DNA of 64,000 nt from Aeromicrobium endophyticum (GTDB taxonomy: Bacteria; Actinomycetota; Actinomycetes; Propionibacteriales; Nocardioidaceae). The stretch spans positions 992,001-1,056,000 of the forward strand of contig NZ_QUBR01000001.1 of the NCBI RefSeq assembly GCF_003586285.1, given 5' to 3'. The notes under the pieces were generated by a model, which worked only from the letters and a program-made list of their open reading frames with translations, had not been told where the DNA came from and ran no database searches. A program made the translations under genes and the position numbers. Below are positions 1 to 7,990 of this stretch, one piece after another. Each line of letters opens with the position of its first letter. Position 1 is the stretch's first letter.

Positions 1-52
1 CGACGACGTCTCCGGTCGACGGATCGGTCACCTGGTAGGTGGGACTGGTCAT
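1..52 (-). CDS. Start of a probable aldehyde dehydrogenase (partial)
   Basis: Only the first 17 codons lie in the window; the gene runs off the left edge. The ATG at 50-52 is preceded on the minus strand by a good ribosome binding site (GAAGGAG, about 5 bases away). The peptide begins MTSPTYQVTDPSTGDVV. The DPSTGDVV stretch resembles the N-terminal strand of NAD(P)-dependent aldehyde dehydrogenases such as succinate-semialdehyde dehydrogenases. This is a family guess from a very short fragment; the existence of a coding start is better supported than the function. Confidence 0.45.
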   Translation of the reverse strand, partial: MTSPTYQVTDPSTGDVV

Positions 53-102
53 GGGCGCTCCTTCGGAGAGGTGGGGATCACGCTGCCGGGATGAGCCCGA
101 CG

Positions 103-726
103 TTACCGCCTGGCCGGGCGAGAACGACTGATACGGGCGTAGAACACTGAGAGCGCGACGAATCCTGCCGTCATCACCAGACAGATCGACGAAACCGTGA
201 GCCAGCCGAGGTCGGCGACGTCGAGGAAGCCGTACGGCACCGGCGCGGTCGTGGTGGGCGTCAGCGCGTAGACCGGATCGGCCACCTCGGCCCGCACCAG
301 CGTGTAGGCCAGCCACGCGACGGGAAAGGCCAGCGACCACAGGGCCGTCCGCTCGAGACGCGTGCGCGGCCGCAGGGCGACGAAGCCGATCACCGTCATC
401 ACGGGCACGACGTAGTGGAAGATCTTGTCGTACCACCACTCCGCACCCTCGAATTCCGCGTTGCCGGCCAGCAGCGTCGCGTAGACCACGCCGGTCACGG
501 TGATCGCGGTGAGGCTGCCGAGCCGCAGGATGCCGAAGGCCGTGCCGCCTCGGTCCGGCCTCAGCACCAGCAGCACCGACGCGACCAGCACGAGGATGTT
601 CGACTCGATCGTGAAGTAGCTGAAGAAGTTGACGAGCGAGCGGCCGTCGTCGACCGTGATCGCCGTCTGGCCGACCAGCGCGATCGCGACGAGCAGCGCG
701 ATGAGTCCGTGCCAGGTGCGGGTCAC
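103..726 (-). CDS. Pr6Pr-like integral membrane protein
   Basis: A 207-residue membrane protein with about six hydrophobic segments, starting at residues 5-22 and ending near the C-terminus, followed by a short basic tail (RSRPARR). Features typical of the bacterial Pr6Pr family are visible: an early [12 protein letters not shown] segment, a central [11 protein letters not shown] segment and a late VPYGFLDV motif. The biochemical role of this family is unknown. I chose the GTG at 724-726 (VTRTWHG) because the hydrophobic helix follows immediately; the longer upstream reading frame has only shadow composition. It is followed upstream by another minus-strand gene about 35 bases away, so the two may be co-transcribed. 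Confidence 0.75.
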   Translation of the reverse strand: MTRTWHGLIALLVAIALVGQTAITVDDGRSLVNFFSYFTIESNILVLVASVLLVLRPDRGGTAFGILRLGSLTAITVTGVVYATLLAGNAEFEGAEWWYDKIFHYVVPVMTVIGFVALRPRTRLERTALWSLAFPVAWLAYTLVRAEVADPVYALTPTTTAPVPYGFLDVADLGWLTVSSICLVMTAGFVALSVFYARISRSRPARR

Positions 727-761
727 GCATCGACGATAGTCGTCACCGGGTCGGCGCGCGA

Positions 762-1334
762 TCAGTCGCGCTGCAAAAGGGTGACGCCCGACCCCACGGC
801 CGCTGCCAGCCGCCAGTCGAGCCGGCGACCGTCGGGCAGGCCCCAGAGGGCCAGGTCGTACTCGCGGCGCAGCACCCATCGGCGGGCGGTCGAGAGCACG
901 ACGTGCCCGTCGCCGGTCGCGAAGTCGAACCGGAGCGGAGGATCGTCCGAGAACCGCCGCACGAGCGCCCAGAGGCGACTGCGCTCGCGTCCGACGGCCG
1001 TGATGCCGTCGGCGGTCTCGAGGTGCCAGGTCGAGCGACCGAAGGACGCCTTCACGTCCTTGCGGAACGAGCCGAGCACGACTCCCCGGTCGTCCGTGAC
1101 CGCGTACGTGCCCCACGTGTCCCAGACGTGGTCGCTGGCGAAGGCGAAGAGCGGCCGGTTGTGCTCGACGTCGGTGTGGAACACCAGCGTCAACCGGGCG
1201 CGGTCGAGCGACTGCTTCGCCGAGGCGATGACACCCCCGACGGAGCCGTCGGCACGGATCTCGCACAGCTCGTGGACCGTGCCCCGCCAGTGGCGGCGAT
1301 CGCGGAGCAGCATCCGCAGGTCAGGACGGTTCAC
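762..1334 (-). CDS. Tubby C-terminal/LURP-one-like domain protein
   Basis: A 190-residue soluble protein with no signal peptide or membrane helix. The pattern of short beta strands separated by charged turns ([34 protein letters not shown]) resembles the tubby-C-terminal-like fold of bacterial LURP-one-related or scramblase-like proteins, whose function is not established. The GTG at 1332-1334 (VNRPDLR) is preferred over the ATG further upstream, because the extra 26 residues look non-coding and would run into the promoter of the divergent acetyltransferase gene. Identification rests on pattern recognition only. Confidence 0.6.
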   Translation of the reverse strand: MNRPDLRMLLRDRRHWRGTVHELCEIRADGSVGGVIASAKQSLDRARLTLVFHTDVEHNRPLFAFASDHVWDTWGTYAVTDDRGVVLGSFRKDVKASFGRSTWHLETADGITAVGRERSRLWALVRRFSDDPPLRFDFATGDGHVVLSTARRWVLRREYDLALWGLPDGRRLDWRLAAAVGSGVTLLQRD

Positions 1335-1382
1335 GCGCCCATGATGGCAGTCGATAGCCTGAGGTCCGCCCCGAGGAGGAAC

Positions 1383-2111
1383 GTGTCCGAGCACATCCGT
1401 GGAGACCATCACGTCCGACGCGTCGGCTCGTCGCGCCTACTCGTCGAGCCCCCCGTCCGCGTGCTCGGCGACCTGTTGCTGCGCTCCGACACCCGGGTCG
1501 GCTGCTTCACCGAGTTCGGCCAGCACGTCGAGGTGCAGGCCGCCGACATCGGCCGCTACAGCGAGATCGGCAACAACTCGACGATCGGCGCCACGGGCCA
1601 CCCGTTGACGTGGATGGGCGTCTCGGCGTTCCAGTACAAGGCGGCCACGTGGGGCTGGCACCCCGCGGCCGCCGAGGCCGAGGTGATCGACCCTGAGGCC
1701 GGTGGACGCCAGTCGTTCCGCAGCGTCGGCCCCGACCGCGCCTGGATCGGCAACGACGTCTGGCTCGGCGCCGGCGTCGTCGTGCTGCGGGGCGTCACGA
1801 TCGGCGACGGCTGCATCGTGGCGGCCAACGCCGTCGTCACCAAGGACCTCCCGCCCTACACGATCTGCGGCGGCCTGCCCGCCAAGGTCATCAAGAAGCG
1901 CCTGCCCGACGACGTCCGCGACGCACTGGTCGCGCTGCAGTGGTGGCGTCACTCGCCCAACCAGCTCGCCGGCATCCCCTTCGACGACCCAGCGGCGGCC
2001 GCGGCGGCGCTCCGCCCTCGCATCAAGGCCGGCCTCGAGCCGTACGACCCGGGATTCGTCGAGATCCCGAAGCCTGACGAGCCCCGCAGGCGCTTCGCCC
2101 GGTTCCGCTGA
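1383..2111 (+). CDS. CatB-like hexapeptide-repeat O-acetyltransferase
   Basis: A 242-residue acyltransferase of the left-handed beta-helix (hexapeptide repeat) superfamily, xenobiotic acetyltransferase type. Such enzymes transfer an acetyl group from acetyl-CoA to a hydroxyl of an antibiotic, sugar or small molecule. Repeats with the [LIV]-G-x4 rhythm are visible at about residues 35-65 and again at 115-150 ([16 protein letters not shown], then [15 protein letters not shown]), ending with [17 protein letters not shown], the usual C-terminal signature. The GTG at 1383 follows a strong GAGGAGG site 4-8 bases upstream. The substrate cannot be read from the sequence; it stands alone between a divergent gene and Ku. 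Confidence 0.8.
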   Translation: MSEHIRGDHHVRRVGSSRLLVEPPVRVLGDLLLRSDTRVGCFTEFGQHVEVQAADIGRYSEIGNNSTIGATGHPLTWMGVSAFQYKAATWGWHPAAAEAEVIDPEAGGRQSFRSVGPDRAWIGNDVWLGAGVVVLRGVTIGDGCIVAANAVVTKDLPPYTICGGLPAKVIKKRLPDDVRDALVALQWWRHSPNQLAGIPFDDPAAAAAALRPRIKAGLEPYDPGFVEIPKPDEPRRRFARFR

Positions 2112-2247
2112 ACCTCCCCTGCCGGGCGGTGCATCTGGCACCGCATGCGGCGGCAGACGGTCGAGAGGTCACCGACGCGTGCGCGTCGTTGCCGACCCAC
2201 CGGGACCCAGGCGTTGCGACCTGCCCCCGGCCGCGGTGGAATGAAGG

Positions 2248-3186
2248 ATGCGATCCATCTGGAAGGGCGCCGTCAGCTTCGGGCTGGTCAGCGTGCCCGT
2301 CAAGGTCTACAGCGCGACCGAGAACCACGACCTGCCGCTGCACCAGGTGCACGACGCCGATGGCGGGCGCATCCGCTACCAGCGGCGGTGCGAGGTCTGC
2401 GGCAAGGTCGTCGACTACGGCGACATCGACAAGGCCTACGACGACGGCGGGCAGACCGTCGTGCTGACCGACGAGGACATCAAGTCGCTGCCGGCCGAGC
2501 GCAACCACGAGATCGAGGTCGTCGAGTTCGTGCCAGCCGACCAGGTCGACATCCTGCGACTCGACAAGAGCTACTACCTCGAGCCCGAGGCCGCGACGAT
2601 CAAGCAGTACACCCTGCTGCGCCGCGCCCTCGAGGACTCCGACCGCACCGCGATCGTCCGCTTCGCGCTGCGCCAGAAGACCCGCCTCGCCGCACTCCGC
2701 GTGCGCGGCGACGTGCTGCTGCTGCAGACGCTGCTCTGGGACGACGAGGTGCGCTCGCCCACCTTCGACGTGCTGAAGGAGGCCCCGCGCATCACGCAGA
2801 AGGAGCGCGACATGGCCGCCCAGCTCGTCGACTCGCTCACCGGCGACTTCGACAGCGCGGCGTTCACCGACGACTACCAGGAGCAGCTGCGCACCCTGGT
2901 CGAGGCCAAGCTCGAGCAGGGCGCCGCGCTCGACACCGGCGCCACCTTCGGCGGGCAGGAGAGCGACGACGACGCCGACGTGGTCGACCTGATGGAGGCG
3001 CTGAAGCGCAGCATCGACCGCAAGAAGACCACGGCCAAGAAGGACCCCGCCACGAAGAGCGCGCCGGCCAAGAAGACCCCGGCGAAGAAGGCCGCTGCCA
3101 AGAAACCGGCCGCGAAGAAGGCCGCCAGCGCGAAGACGGCCGCGAAGAAGGCGCCCGCCAAGAAGTCGTCCCGCCGGGCTAGCTGA
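2248..3186 (+). CDS. ku: Non-homologous end-joining protein Ku
   Basis: A 312-residue bacterial Ku protein. Ku forms a homodimeric ring on DNA double-strand ends and recruits LigD for end joining. The start MRSIWKGAVSFGLVSVPVK is the family hallmark, followed by the core beta-barrel domain (to about residue 245) and a long lysine/alanine tail (residues 255-312) with many AKK units, an extended DNA-binding C-terminus common in actinobacterial Ku. The gene ends in an 8-base convergent overlap with the GAF-ANTAR gene. A LigD-type polymerase is encoded 2.7 kb downstream (5918-6874); no ligase or nuclease domain of LigD is in the window. Confidence 0.95.
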   Translation: MRSIWKGAVSFGLVSVPVKVYSATENHDLPLHQVHDADGGRIRYQRRCEVCGKVVDYGDIDKAYDDGGQTVVLTDEDIKSLPAERNHEIEVVEFVPADQVDILRLDKSYYLEPEAATIKQYTLLRRALEDSDRTAIVRFALRQKTRLAALRVRGDVLLLQTLLWDDEVRSPTFDVLKEAPRITQKERDMAAQLVDSLTGDFDSAAFTDDYQEQLRTLVEAKLEQGAALDTGATFGGQESDDDADVVDLMEALKRSIDRKKTTAKKDPATKSAPAKKTPAKKAAAKKPAAKKAASAKTAAKKAPAKKSSRRAS

Positions 3187-3892
3187 CCGAGGCGTCCTGG
3201 TCGGCCGGCGCCGAGAAGGTCGCGTCCGGGGTGTCGCGGTGGTCGACGACCCACTCGGCGACGTAGCGCAGCTTGACGTTGTGCGACTGCGACTGACGCC
3301 GCAAGAACTCGAAGGCCCGGTCGGCGTCGATGTCGAAGCGCTCCATCAAGATGCCCTGCGCCTGCCCGATGAGCTTGCGCGCGTCGATCGCGACCTGCAG
3401 GCCCTCCTCGTTGTGGGCGTTGGCGATGGCGACGGACGCGTGTCGCACGAAGATCGTCGCGACGGCCAGGTCGTCCTCGTCGAACGCACCGACCCGCTCG
3501 GCGTACAGGTTGAGGGACCCGTAACGGCGCGCCCGGGTCTCCAGCCGCAGGCTGAGGACGCTGCGCAGGCCGAGCTCGGCGACGGCCGGGCCCCACTTCG
3601 CCCAGCGCGGATCGATGCGGATGTCGTCGGAGTGGTAGTGGTCGTGGCCGTCGATCGCATCGAGGCACGGGCCCTCGTCGTGGATGATCTGCAGGCTGTG
3701 CGACTCGCCGACCCGCTGCGCGGTGGCGGCCGCGGTCTCGATCTGGTTGCGCGCGTGCACCAGCATGATGCCGGCCTCGTCGCAGCCGATCGCGAGCTTG
3801 GCGTACTCGGCGATGCGCTCGATCGTGCTCTCGGACGTCGGGGCGTCGTGGAGGTCGAGGGCCATCTGCGAGAAGAACGTCAGGCTTTCCAT
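3179..3892 (-). CDS. GAF and ANTAR domain antitermination regulator
   Basis: A 237-residue regulator. The first part (about residues 10-150) is a GAF sensory domain; the C-terminal 55-60 residues form an ANTAR RNA-binding domain (alanine-rich helices, DARKLIGQAQGILMERF, then AFEFLRRQSQSHNVKL). ANTAR proteins bind paired RNA hexaloops and prevent transcription termination. The ATG at 3890-3892 has an AAAGG site about 9 bases upstream; longer in-frame starts exist at 3901 and 3922. The gene is divergent from the 4087 gene and its stop overlaps the end of ku. Combined GAF-ANTAR regulators are frequent in Nocardioidaceae. The ligand of the GAF domain is not evident. Confidence 0.85.
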   Translation of the reverse strand: MESLTFFSQMALDLHDAPTSESTIERIAEYAKLAIGCDEAGIMLVHARNQIETAAATAQRVGESHSLQIIHDEGPCLDAIDGHDHYHSDDIRIDPRWAKWGPAVAELGLRSVLSLRLETRARRYGSLNLYAERVGAFDEDDLAVATIFVRHASVAIANAHNEEGLQVAIDARKLIGQAQGILMERFDIDADRAFEFLRRQSQSHNVKLRYVAEWVVDHRDTPDATFSAPADQDASVS

Positions 3893-3970
3893 CGATGACA
3901 CCTTTCGAAGATCGGGGCGCCTCATCGCGACGACCTCGTCGCGACGGCCGGTCGGTCGACGTGCGTCCGC

Positions 3971-3995
3971 GGTTTGGACACGCGCGCCAAGGGTA
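3971..3995 (+). promoter_or_regulatory. SigB/SigF-type promoter
   Basis: GGTTT at 3971-3975, a 15-base spacer, then GGGTA at 3991-3995. This matches the known actinobacterial SigF/SigB promoter pattern (GGTTT, 14-16 bases, GGGTA) at every position. It points at the gene starting at 4087, with a predicted untranslated leader of about 80 bases. A SigB/SigF-type sigma factor gene lies 0.9 kb away. Confidence 0.65.
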
Positions 3996-4086
3996 CTGCG
4001 CATCGGGTGTAGTTCCGCAACGAACCGTCCCGGTCCGTCGCGCCGTCGGCACCCGCCGTCTCGAGGCTCCACGAAGGGATGGCCAC

Positions 4087-4578
4087 ATGACCACCGATCT
4101 CCACCTGGCAGGTCCCACCGTCACGCTCTTCGGCGACCGCGACGCACTGGGCGCAGCCATCAGCGACGAGCTCGGCCGGCGAGGCTGCAGCACGCACTCG
4201 GTCACCACCCCGATGGGCTGGCTCGCCTCCGTGACCCATGCCATCGTGCGCCTCGACACCCGCGCCGGCGAGCAGGCGCTGTCCGACCTCACGTCGCGCG
4301 AGATGCCCGCGACCCACGTCGTCGCGGTGTGCGCCACGTCCGACGACGAGCTGGCCGCGGCTCGGCTCGACCACCTGTGCCGCCAGTGCGGCGACAGCCA
4401 CGACGTGTCGATGATCTGGCACGCACCGTTCGGCCTGCCGACCGGCAGTCTCGACGGAGCGATGGTGCGAGCGTCCGAGCTGGCCTCGTCGATCGCCGAC
4501 CACATCGGCTCCCAGGACGCTGCCCCGGCCTTCTCCAGCAGCACCTTCGCGCCGAGCCGTCCCCCCAGCGCTCACTGA
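4087..4578 (+). CDS. Hypothetical protein, probable general-stress gene
   Basis: A 163-residue soluble protein of unknown function. The N-terminus (PTVTLFGDRDALGAAISDELGRRG) has the rhythm of a Rossmann-type first strand and helix, and the middle keeps alternating strands and helices (THVVAVCAT, DDELAAARLDHLC), but the usual GxxGxxG motif is absent, so I call it only Rossmann-like. The ATG at 4087 follows AAGGGATGG. A clean SigB/SigF-type promoter at 3971-3995 suggests stress or stationary-phase expression. It overlaps the next, convergent small gene by 7 bases. Confidence 0.65.
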   Translation: MTTDLHLAGPTVTLFGDRDALGAAISDELGRRGCSTHSVTTPMGWLASVTHAIVRLDTRAGEQALSDLTSREMPATHVVAVCATSDDELAAARLDHLCRQCGDSHDVSMIWHAPFGLPTGSLDGAMVRASELASSIADHIGSQDAAPAFSSSTFAPSRPPSAH

Positions 4579-4793
4579 GCCGACCACTCGCGGGCCAGGT
4601 CGTCGAACATCCCGACGGTCGCCCGGACGTCCCACAGGCTGCTCACCGCGTCTCGGGCCTCGATGCGGATCGCCGGTGCGCCCTCGACCTCGTCGGGCGT
4701 CGCGACGACGCCGTCGTGCAGGGCGAACTCGCGCAGCAGGTCGGCCTGGGCTCGGGGGTCACTGAGCGTGAACACCAAGGTGATGCGTGGCAA
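4572..4793 (-). CDS. Small hypothetical protein
   Basis: A 73-residue protein starting at a TTG (4791-4793); an in-frame GTG six codons later (VFTLSDPRAQ) is an alternative. It has a plausible small alpha/beta pattern (PRITLVFTLSD, AQADLLREFALHDGV, IRIEARDAVSSLWDVRATVGMFDDL). I recognise no family. A weak AAGAG site precedes the TTG. Coding potential is supported by good amino-acid composition and by its tidy convergent 7-base overlap with the 4087 gene, but it is the least certain protein in this region. Confidence 0.5.
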   Translation of the reverse strand: MPRITLVFTLSDPRAQADLLREFALHDGVVATPDEVEGAPAIRIEARDAVSSLWDVRATVGMFDDLAREWSAQ

Positions 4794-4905
4794 CGGCTGC
4801 TCTTTTCGGTTCGCGAAGCAGACGGCTGCTGCTGAACCGGCACGAGAACGTTACCAACGACGACCGATGTCGGCCGTGCGGACCCGGGCGCTGGGACCGC
4901 TCGAC

Positions 4906-5682
4906 CTAGGCGGCGTCGTCGACCGAGGCGCGCACGCGCAGCTGCTCGAGCAGCTTCGACAGGCGGCGCGAGACCTGCATCTGGCTGACACCGACCAGAT
5001 CGGCGATCTCCTGCTGCGTGCGGTCCTCGACGAAGCGCAGGCGCAACAGCTCACGCTCGTCGTCGGTGAGGTCCTGGCACAGGGGGCCCACGGTGACCCA
5101 GTCGTCGATGAAGGCGTAGGCCGGCTCGTCCCACCGCAGGGTCTCGCCCAGCGGCTGGCCGTCCTCGCGCATGGGCTGGTCGAGCGACGTCGGCGAGAAG
5201 CAGCCGCGGGCGGCCATGGCCTCGCGCACGTCGGACTCCGACGCGTCGATGTCGTGCGCGATCTCGGCGACCAGCGGGGTGCGCGAGTCGTTCTGGAGGC
5301 GACGCTCGGACGCTGCGGTGATGTCGGCCTGCATCTGCTGGATGCGACGGGGAGGGCGCACGCTCCAGCAGTGGTCGCGGAAGTGCTTCTTGATCTCGCC
5401 CAGGATCGTCACCGTCGCGAACGGGACGAACTCGCCGCGGTCGTGGTGGAAGCCGCGGATGGCCTTGACCAGGGCAAAGTTGGCGACCTGCACGAGGTCG
5501 TCGCGGTCGACACCGCGGCCCGCGTAGCGACCGGCCAGGTGACGCGCGAGCCCGAGGTGACGGCGGACGACCTCGTCCTCGATGCGTGCGCGCTCGACGG
5601 GCGATGCGGCCGCCGCGGCCTGGAGCTGTGCGGCGGTGTCGTCGGGGTGGATCTGGGCGACTTGCGTGGGAGCAGAATTCAC
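4906..5682 (-). CDS. SigB/SigF/SigG-family RNA polymerase sigma factor
   Basis: A 258-residue alternative sigma factor of group 3 (stress/sporulation type). Region 2 is seen as VVRRHLGLARHLAGRY and GVDRDDLVQVANFALVKA, region 3 around the PPRRIQQMQADIT stretch, and region 4 as the C-terminal helix-turn-helix RTQQEIADLVGVSQMQVSRR. Sigma factors of this type are normally held by a serine-kinase anti-sigma factor, released by a STAS protein, and switched by a PP2C phosphatase; the last two are encoded 2-5 kb away (7991-10599). I chose the GTG at 5680-5682, preceded by GAGAGAG; ATG starts at 5709 and 5742 would lengthen it. No anti-sigma gene is adjacent. Confidence 0.85.
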   Translation of the reverse strand: MNSAPTQVAQIHPDDTAAQLQAAAAASPVERARIEDEVVRRHLGLARHLAGRYAGRGVDRDDLVQVANFALVKAIRGFHHDRGEFVPFATVTILGEIKKHFRDHCWSVRPPRRIQQMQADITAASERRLQNDSRTPLVAEIAHDIDASESDVREAMAARGCFSPTSLDQPMREDGQPLGETLRWDEPAYAFIDDWVTVGPLCQDLTDDERELLRLRFVEDRTQQEIADLVGVSQMQVSRRLSKLLEQLRVRASVDDAA

Positions 5683-5776
5683 GATGACTCTCTCAATGTC
5701 TCGATCCATTGCGGGCTTCTGCTCAACCAGCTGTCTCACCATCGCACCTCGGGGCAAGGTTGCGCAAGACTTGTTC

Positions 5777-5816
5777 AGTCAATTCTGACTACTGCGTCTA
5801 GTACGAAAGAACTAGG
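5777..5816. promoter_or_regulatory. AT-rich upstream region with two small inverted repeats
   Basis: Upstream of the sigma factor start there is a relatively AT-rich stretch with AGTCA-ATTC-TGACT (5777-5790) and CTAGT-N8-ACTAG (from about 5798 to 5815). These may be regulator sites for the sigma gene or for the divergent polymerase gene. No binding protein can be assigned. Confidence 0.3.
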
Positions 5817-5842
5817 CGCGACGAAACCCGTCGCACGGCAGG

Positions 5843-5868
5843 GGTTTCGTCCATCGCGACCCGGGTAC
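5843..5868 (+). promoter_or_regulatory. SigB/SigF-type promoter of the LigD-like polymerase gene
   Basis: GGTTT at 5843-5847, a 15-base spacer and GGGTAC at 5863-5868. Sequence and spacing are the same as in the promoter at 3971. The predicted start lies about 40 bases before the ATG at 5918, which places the end-joining polymerase under the stress sigma factor encoded divergently next door. Confidence 0.7.
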
Positions 5869-5917
5869 AAGAAATTTCCCCAGATCGCGACATCCACGGC
5901 CACCGAGAGGGCATCCG

Positions 5918-6874
5918 ATGGCGACCAGCACCGAGAACGTCACGGTCTCGGGTCGGCGACTCCGCCTCACGCACCCCGACAAGGTCGTGTACCCGTCCAC
6001 CGGGACGACCAAGGCCGACGTCATCGCGTACTACCTCGCGATCGCTCCCCACCTGCTCCCCCACGTGACCGGGCGCATCGTGACGCGCAAGAGATGGGTC
6101 GACGGCGTCGGCACCGCCGACCGGCCGGGCGACGTGTTCTTCGAGAAGAACCTGCCCGACTCCGCTCCCACGTGGATCCGGCGCGTCGCGATCGAGCACC
6201 GCGACCACACCAACACCTACCCGGTGTTCGACGACGAGGCCTCCCTCGCCTGGGCCGGTCAGGTCGGCGCCCTCGAGCTGCACGTGCCGCAGTGGCGCGT
6301 CGACGACGACGGCGTCCCCCAGCACCCCGACCGGCTCGTGCTCGACCTCGACCCCGGGCCCGGCACCGGTCTGCCCGAGTGCGTGACCGTCGCCAAGGCC
6401 GCCCGGGGGCTCCTGCGCGACGTCGGCCTGCAGGCCGTGCCGGTCACGAGCGGCAGCAAGGGCATCCACCTGTACGCCGCCCTCGACGGCACCAACGACT
6501 CCGACTACGTCAACGCCTTCGCCCACGAGCTCGCCAAGACCCTCGAGTCCGAGCTGCCCGACCTGGTCGTCAGCTCGATGCGCAAGAGCGAGCGCACCGA
6601 CAAGGTGCTGGTCGACTGGAGCCAGAACAACGGCAACAAGACCACGGTCGCGCCCTACTCGCTGCGCGGCACCATCGAGCCGCGCGTCGCCGTGCCGCGC
6701 ACCTGGCGCGAGCTCGGCGACGACCTGCAGCAGCTGACGCTCGACGACGTCCTGGCGCGCATGCGACGTCGCAAGGACCCGCTCGCCGAGCTCGGCGCCG
6801 ACCCACCGAGTGCCGGGGCCGCCTCGCGCCACGGCACGAGAGGTGAAAGTCTCGACTCAGCGGCACCACGCTGA
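5918..6874 (+). CDS. Stand-alone LigD-type primase-polymerase domain protein
   Basis: A 318-residue archaeo-eukaryotic primase (AEP) superfamily polymerase related to the polymerase domain of LigD. It would fill gaps and add ribonucleotides at DNA ends during Ku-dependent end joining. Key motifs: the metal-binding DLDPGPG (about residues 143-149), TSGSKGIHLY (motif II, about 179-188) and VLVDWSQNNGNKTT (motif III aspartate, about 230-243). Ligase and nuclease domains are absent; about 300 residues is normal for free-standing polymerase versions in actinobacteria, so this is not a truncation. A SigB/SigF-type promoter precedes it. Ku lies 2.7 kb upstream. Confidence 0.9.
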   Translation: MATSTENVTVSGRRLRLTHPDKVVYPSTGTTKADVIAYYLAIAPHLLPHVTGRIVTRKRWVDGVGTADRPGDVFFEKNLPDSAPTWIRRVAIEHRDHTNTYPVFDDEASLAWAGQVGALELHVPQWRVDDDGVPQHPDRLVLDLDPGPGTGLPECVTVAKAARGLLRDVGLQAVPVTSGSKGIHLYAALDGTNDSDYVNAFAHELAKTLESELPDLVVSSMRKSERTDKVLVDWSQNNGNKTTVAPYSLRGTIEPRVAVPRTWRELGDDLQQLTLDDVLARMRRRKDPLAELGADPPSAGAASRHGTRGESLDSAAPR

Positions 6875-6955
6875 CCGGCGCGAATCCTCGACCCACCCAG
6901 CACCAGCCGACCACCGTCCCACCCGACCCGAACCCATCACACAAGGGAGCACGAC

Positions 6956-7453
6956 ATGACGAGGCCGTTCAAGAACAAGACCCTCCGCGACAAGCTGGAG
7001 GCCCAGCTGAGCGAGCTGGCCGAGCAGACCGACGACCTGCGCAAGCAGGTCGCCGACCGCGCGCCGGCCGTCCGCGACCAGATCGTCGAGCAGACCGGAG
7101 AGCTGCGCAAGCAGGTCGCCGACCGCGCACCGGCGGTCCGCGACCAGATCGTGTCGCACCTGCCCGACCGCGACCAGCTGCTCGACCTGCGCGACGACCT
7201 GTTCGACCGCCTGCCCGAGAACGTCCAGGACCGTCTGCCCGAGAAGGTCAAGCCGCAGCGCAAGCGTCTGCGCCGCGTCGCCGCCGTCGGCATCCTCACC
7301 GGTGCGGGTGCCGCCGCGTTCGCGATCCTCAAGCGCAAGGGCGACGCTCCTGCTCCGTACGTCGCCCCCGTGCCGCCGCCGGCGGCCACCACTCCCCCGC
7401 CGGCCCCCGCGCCGACCGACGTGACGGGCACCGACACCGCGCCGAAGATCTAG
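6956..7453 (+). CDS. Hypothetical coiled-coil protein with one membrane helix
   Basis: A 165-residue protein of unknown function. The N-terminal half is charged and helical, with two nearly identical 22-residue repeats (EQTDDLRKQVADRAPAVRDQ..., residues 23-44 and 45-66). A single hydrophobic helix (about residues 108-124, AAVGILTGAGAAAFAIL) follows a basic patch, and the tail is Pro/Ala-rich (YVAPVPPPAATTPPPAPAP). The layout suggests a cytoplasmic coiled coil with a membrane anchor and a proline-rich segment beyond it. It sits 81 bases after the LigD-like gene and may share its stress promoter. Confidence 0.7.
   Translation: MTRPFKNKTLRDKLEAQLSELAEQTDDLRKQVADRAPAVRDQIVEQTGELRKQVADRAPAVRDQIVSHLPDRDQLLDLRDDLFDRLPENVQDRLPEKVKPQRKRLRRVAAVGILTGAGAAAFAILKRKGDAPAPYVAPVPPPAATTPPPAPAPTDVTGTDTAPKI
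7022..7153 (+). repeat. Two tandem 66-base in-frame repeats
   Basis: Units 7022-7087 and 7088-7153 encode 22-residue repeats that differ at only two residues (TDD versus TGE). Their DNA is almost identical, which suggests recent duplication or slippage inside the coiled-coil gene. Confidence 0.8.
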
Positions 7454-7528
7454 TCGCAGCGGCGATTGACCGCCGGGGGGCGGGGTATGAGGGAGCAACC
7501 TTCATTCCCCGCCCCCCTGAGGTTCGCC

Positions 7529-7909
7529 ATGACGCTCGAGCTCGACCCCACCACCGACCCCGCCTGGACGCCCGCCGAGCTGTCCGCCATCCGCGAGCTG
7601 CTCGAGAGCTCGGTGACGCGCATCCAGGCCGAGCTCGTCGTGCTCGGAGTCGACGCGACCGGCGACGTGTCGGCCGCGACGATCGAGGTGCTGCACGACG
7701 AGCTCGACGTCGCGTCGCAGCGCTCCGAGCTGATGCAGGACGCCGTCCAGGCCGCGAACGCCGCCGCCATCCTCTCGCAGATCGAGCACGTGCTGGCCCG
7801 CCTCGACGCCGATCTCTACGGCATCTGCGAGTCGTGCTCGGGTTCCATCGCCCGCGCTCGTCTCGAGGCGTTCCCCCGTGCCACGCTGTGCATGGAGTGC
7901 GTGGCCTGA
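7529..7909 (+). CDS. TraR/DksA-type C4 zinc finger protein
   Basis: A 126-residue protein of the TraR/DksA/YteA-like family. A long N-terminal helical hairpin is followed by a C-terminal four-cysteine zinc finger: YGICESC, 17 residues, CMEC. DksA relatives bind RNA polymerase through the secondary channel; many actinobacterial members have unproven roles. The ATG at 7529 follows CTGAGG; an in-frame ATG at 7487 is less likely. A GGGTAT at about 7483-7488, with an imperfect GATT element some 15 bases upstream, might be a weak SigB/SigF-type promoter. It lies between stress-type genes and the phytochrome gene. Confidence 0.85.
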   Translation: MTLELDPTTDPAWTPAELSAIRELLESSVTRIQAELVVLGVDATGDVSAATIEVLHDELDVASQRSELMQDAVQAANAAAILSQIEHVLARLDADLYGICESCSGSIARARLEAFPRATLCMECVA

Positions 7910-7990
7910 ACGGCAGCCGGTCCCCGCAAGCGATAGCCTTGCGACGAACCGGTTGAGCCACCAGGCGGTGCGCCCTACGAGAGACGCCCC

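Noticed and set aside
4807-4839. Imperfect hairpin (CGGTTC...GAACCG) downstream of the sigma factor gene
   Set aside because: The stem is interrupted and there is no U tract on the relevant strand; too weak to call a terminator.
5918-6874. LigD polymerase considered as a truncated LigD
   Set aside because: Its length and complete motifs match free-standing polymerase-domain proteins common in actinobacteria, and downstream sequence holds no remnant ligase or nuclease.
7463-7488. Possible SigB/SigF promoter before the DksA-like gene
   Set aside because: The GGGTAT element is good but the upstream element matches only three of five bases, so it was not listed as a promoter.
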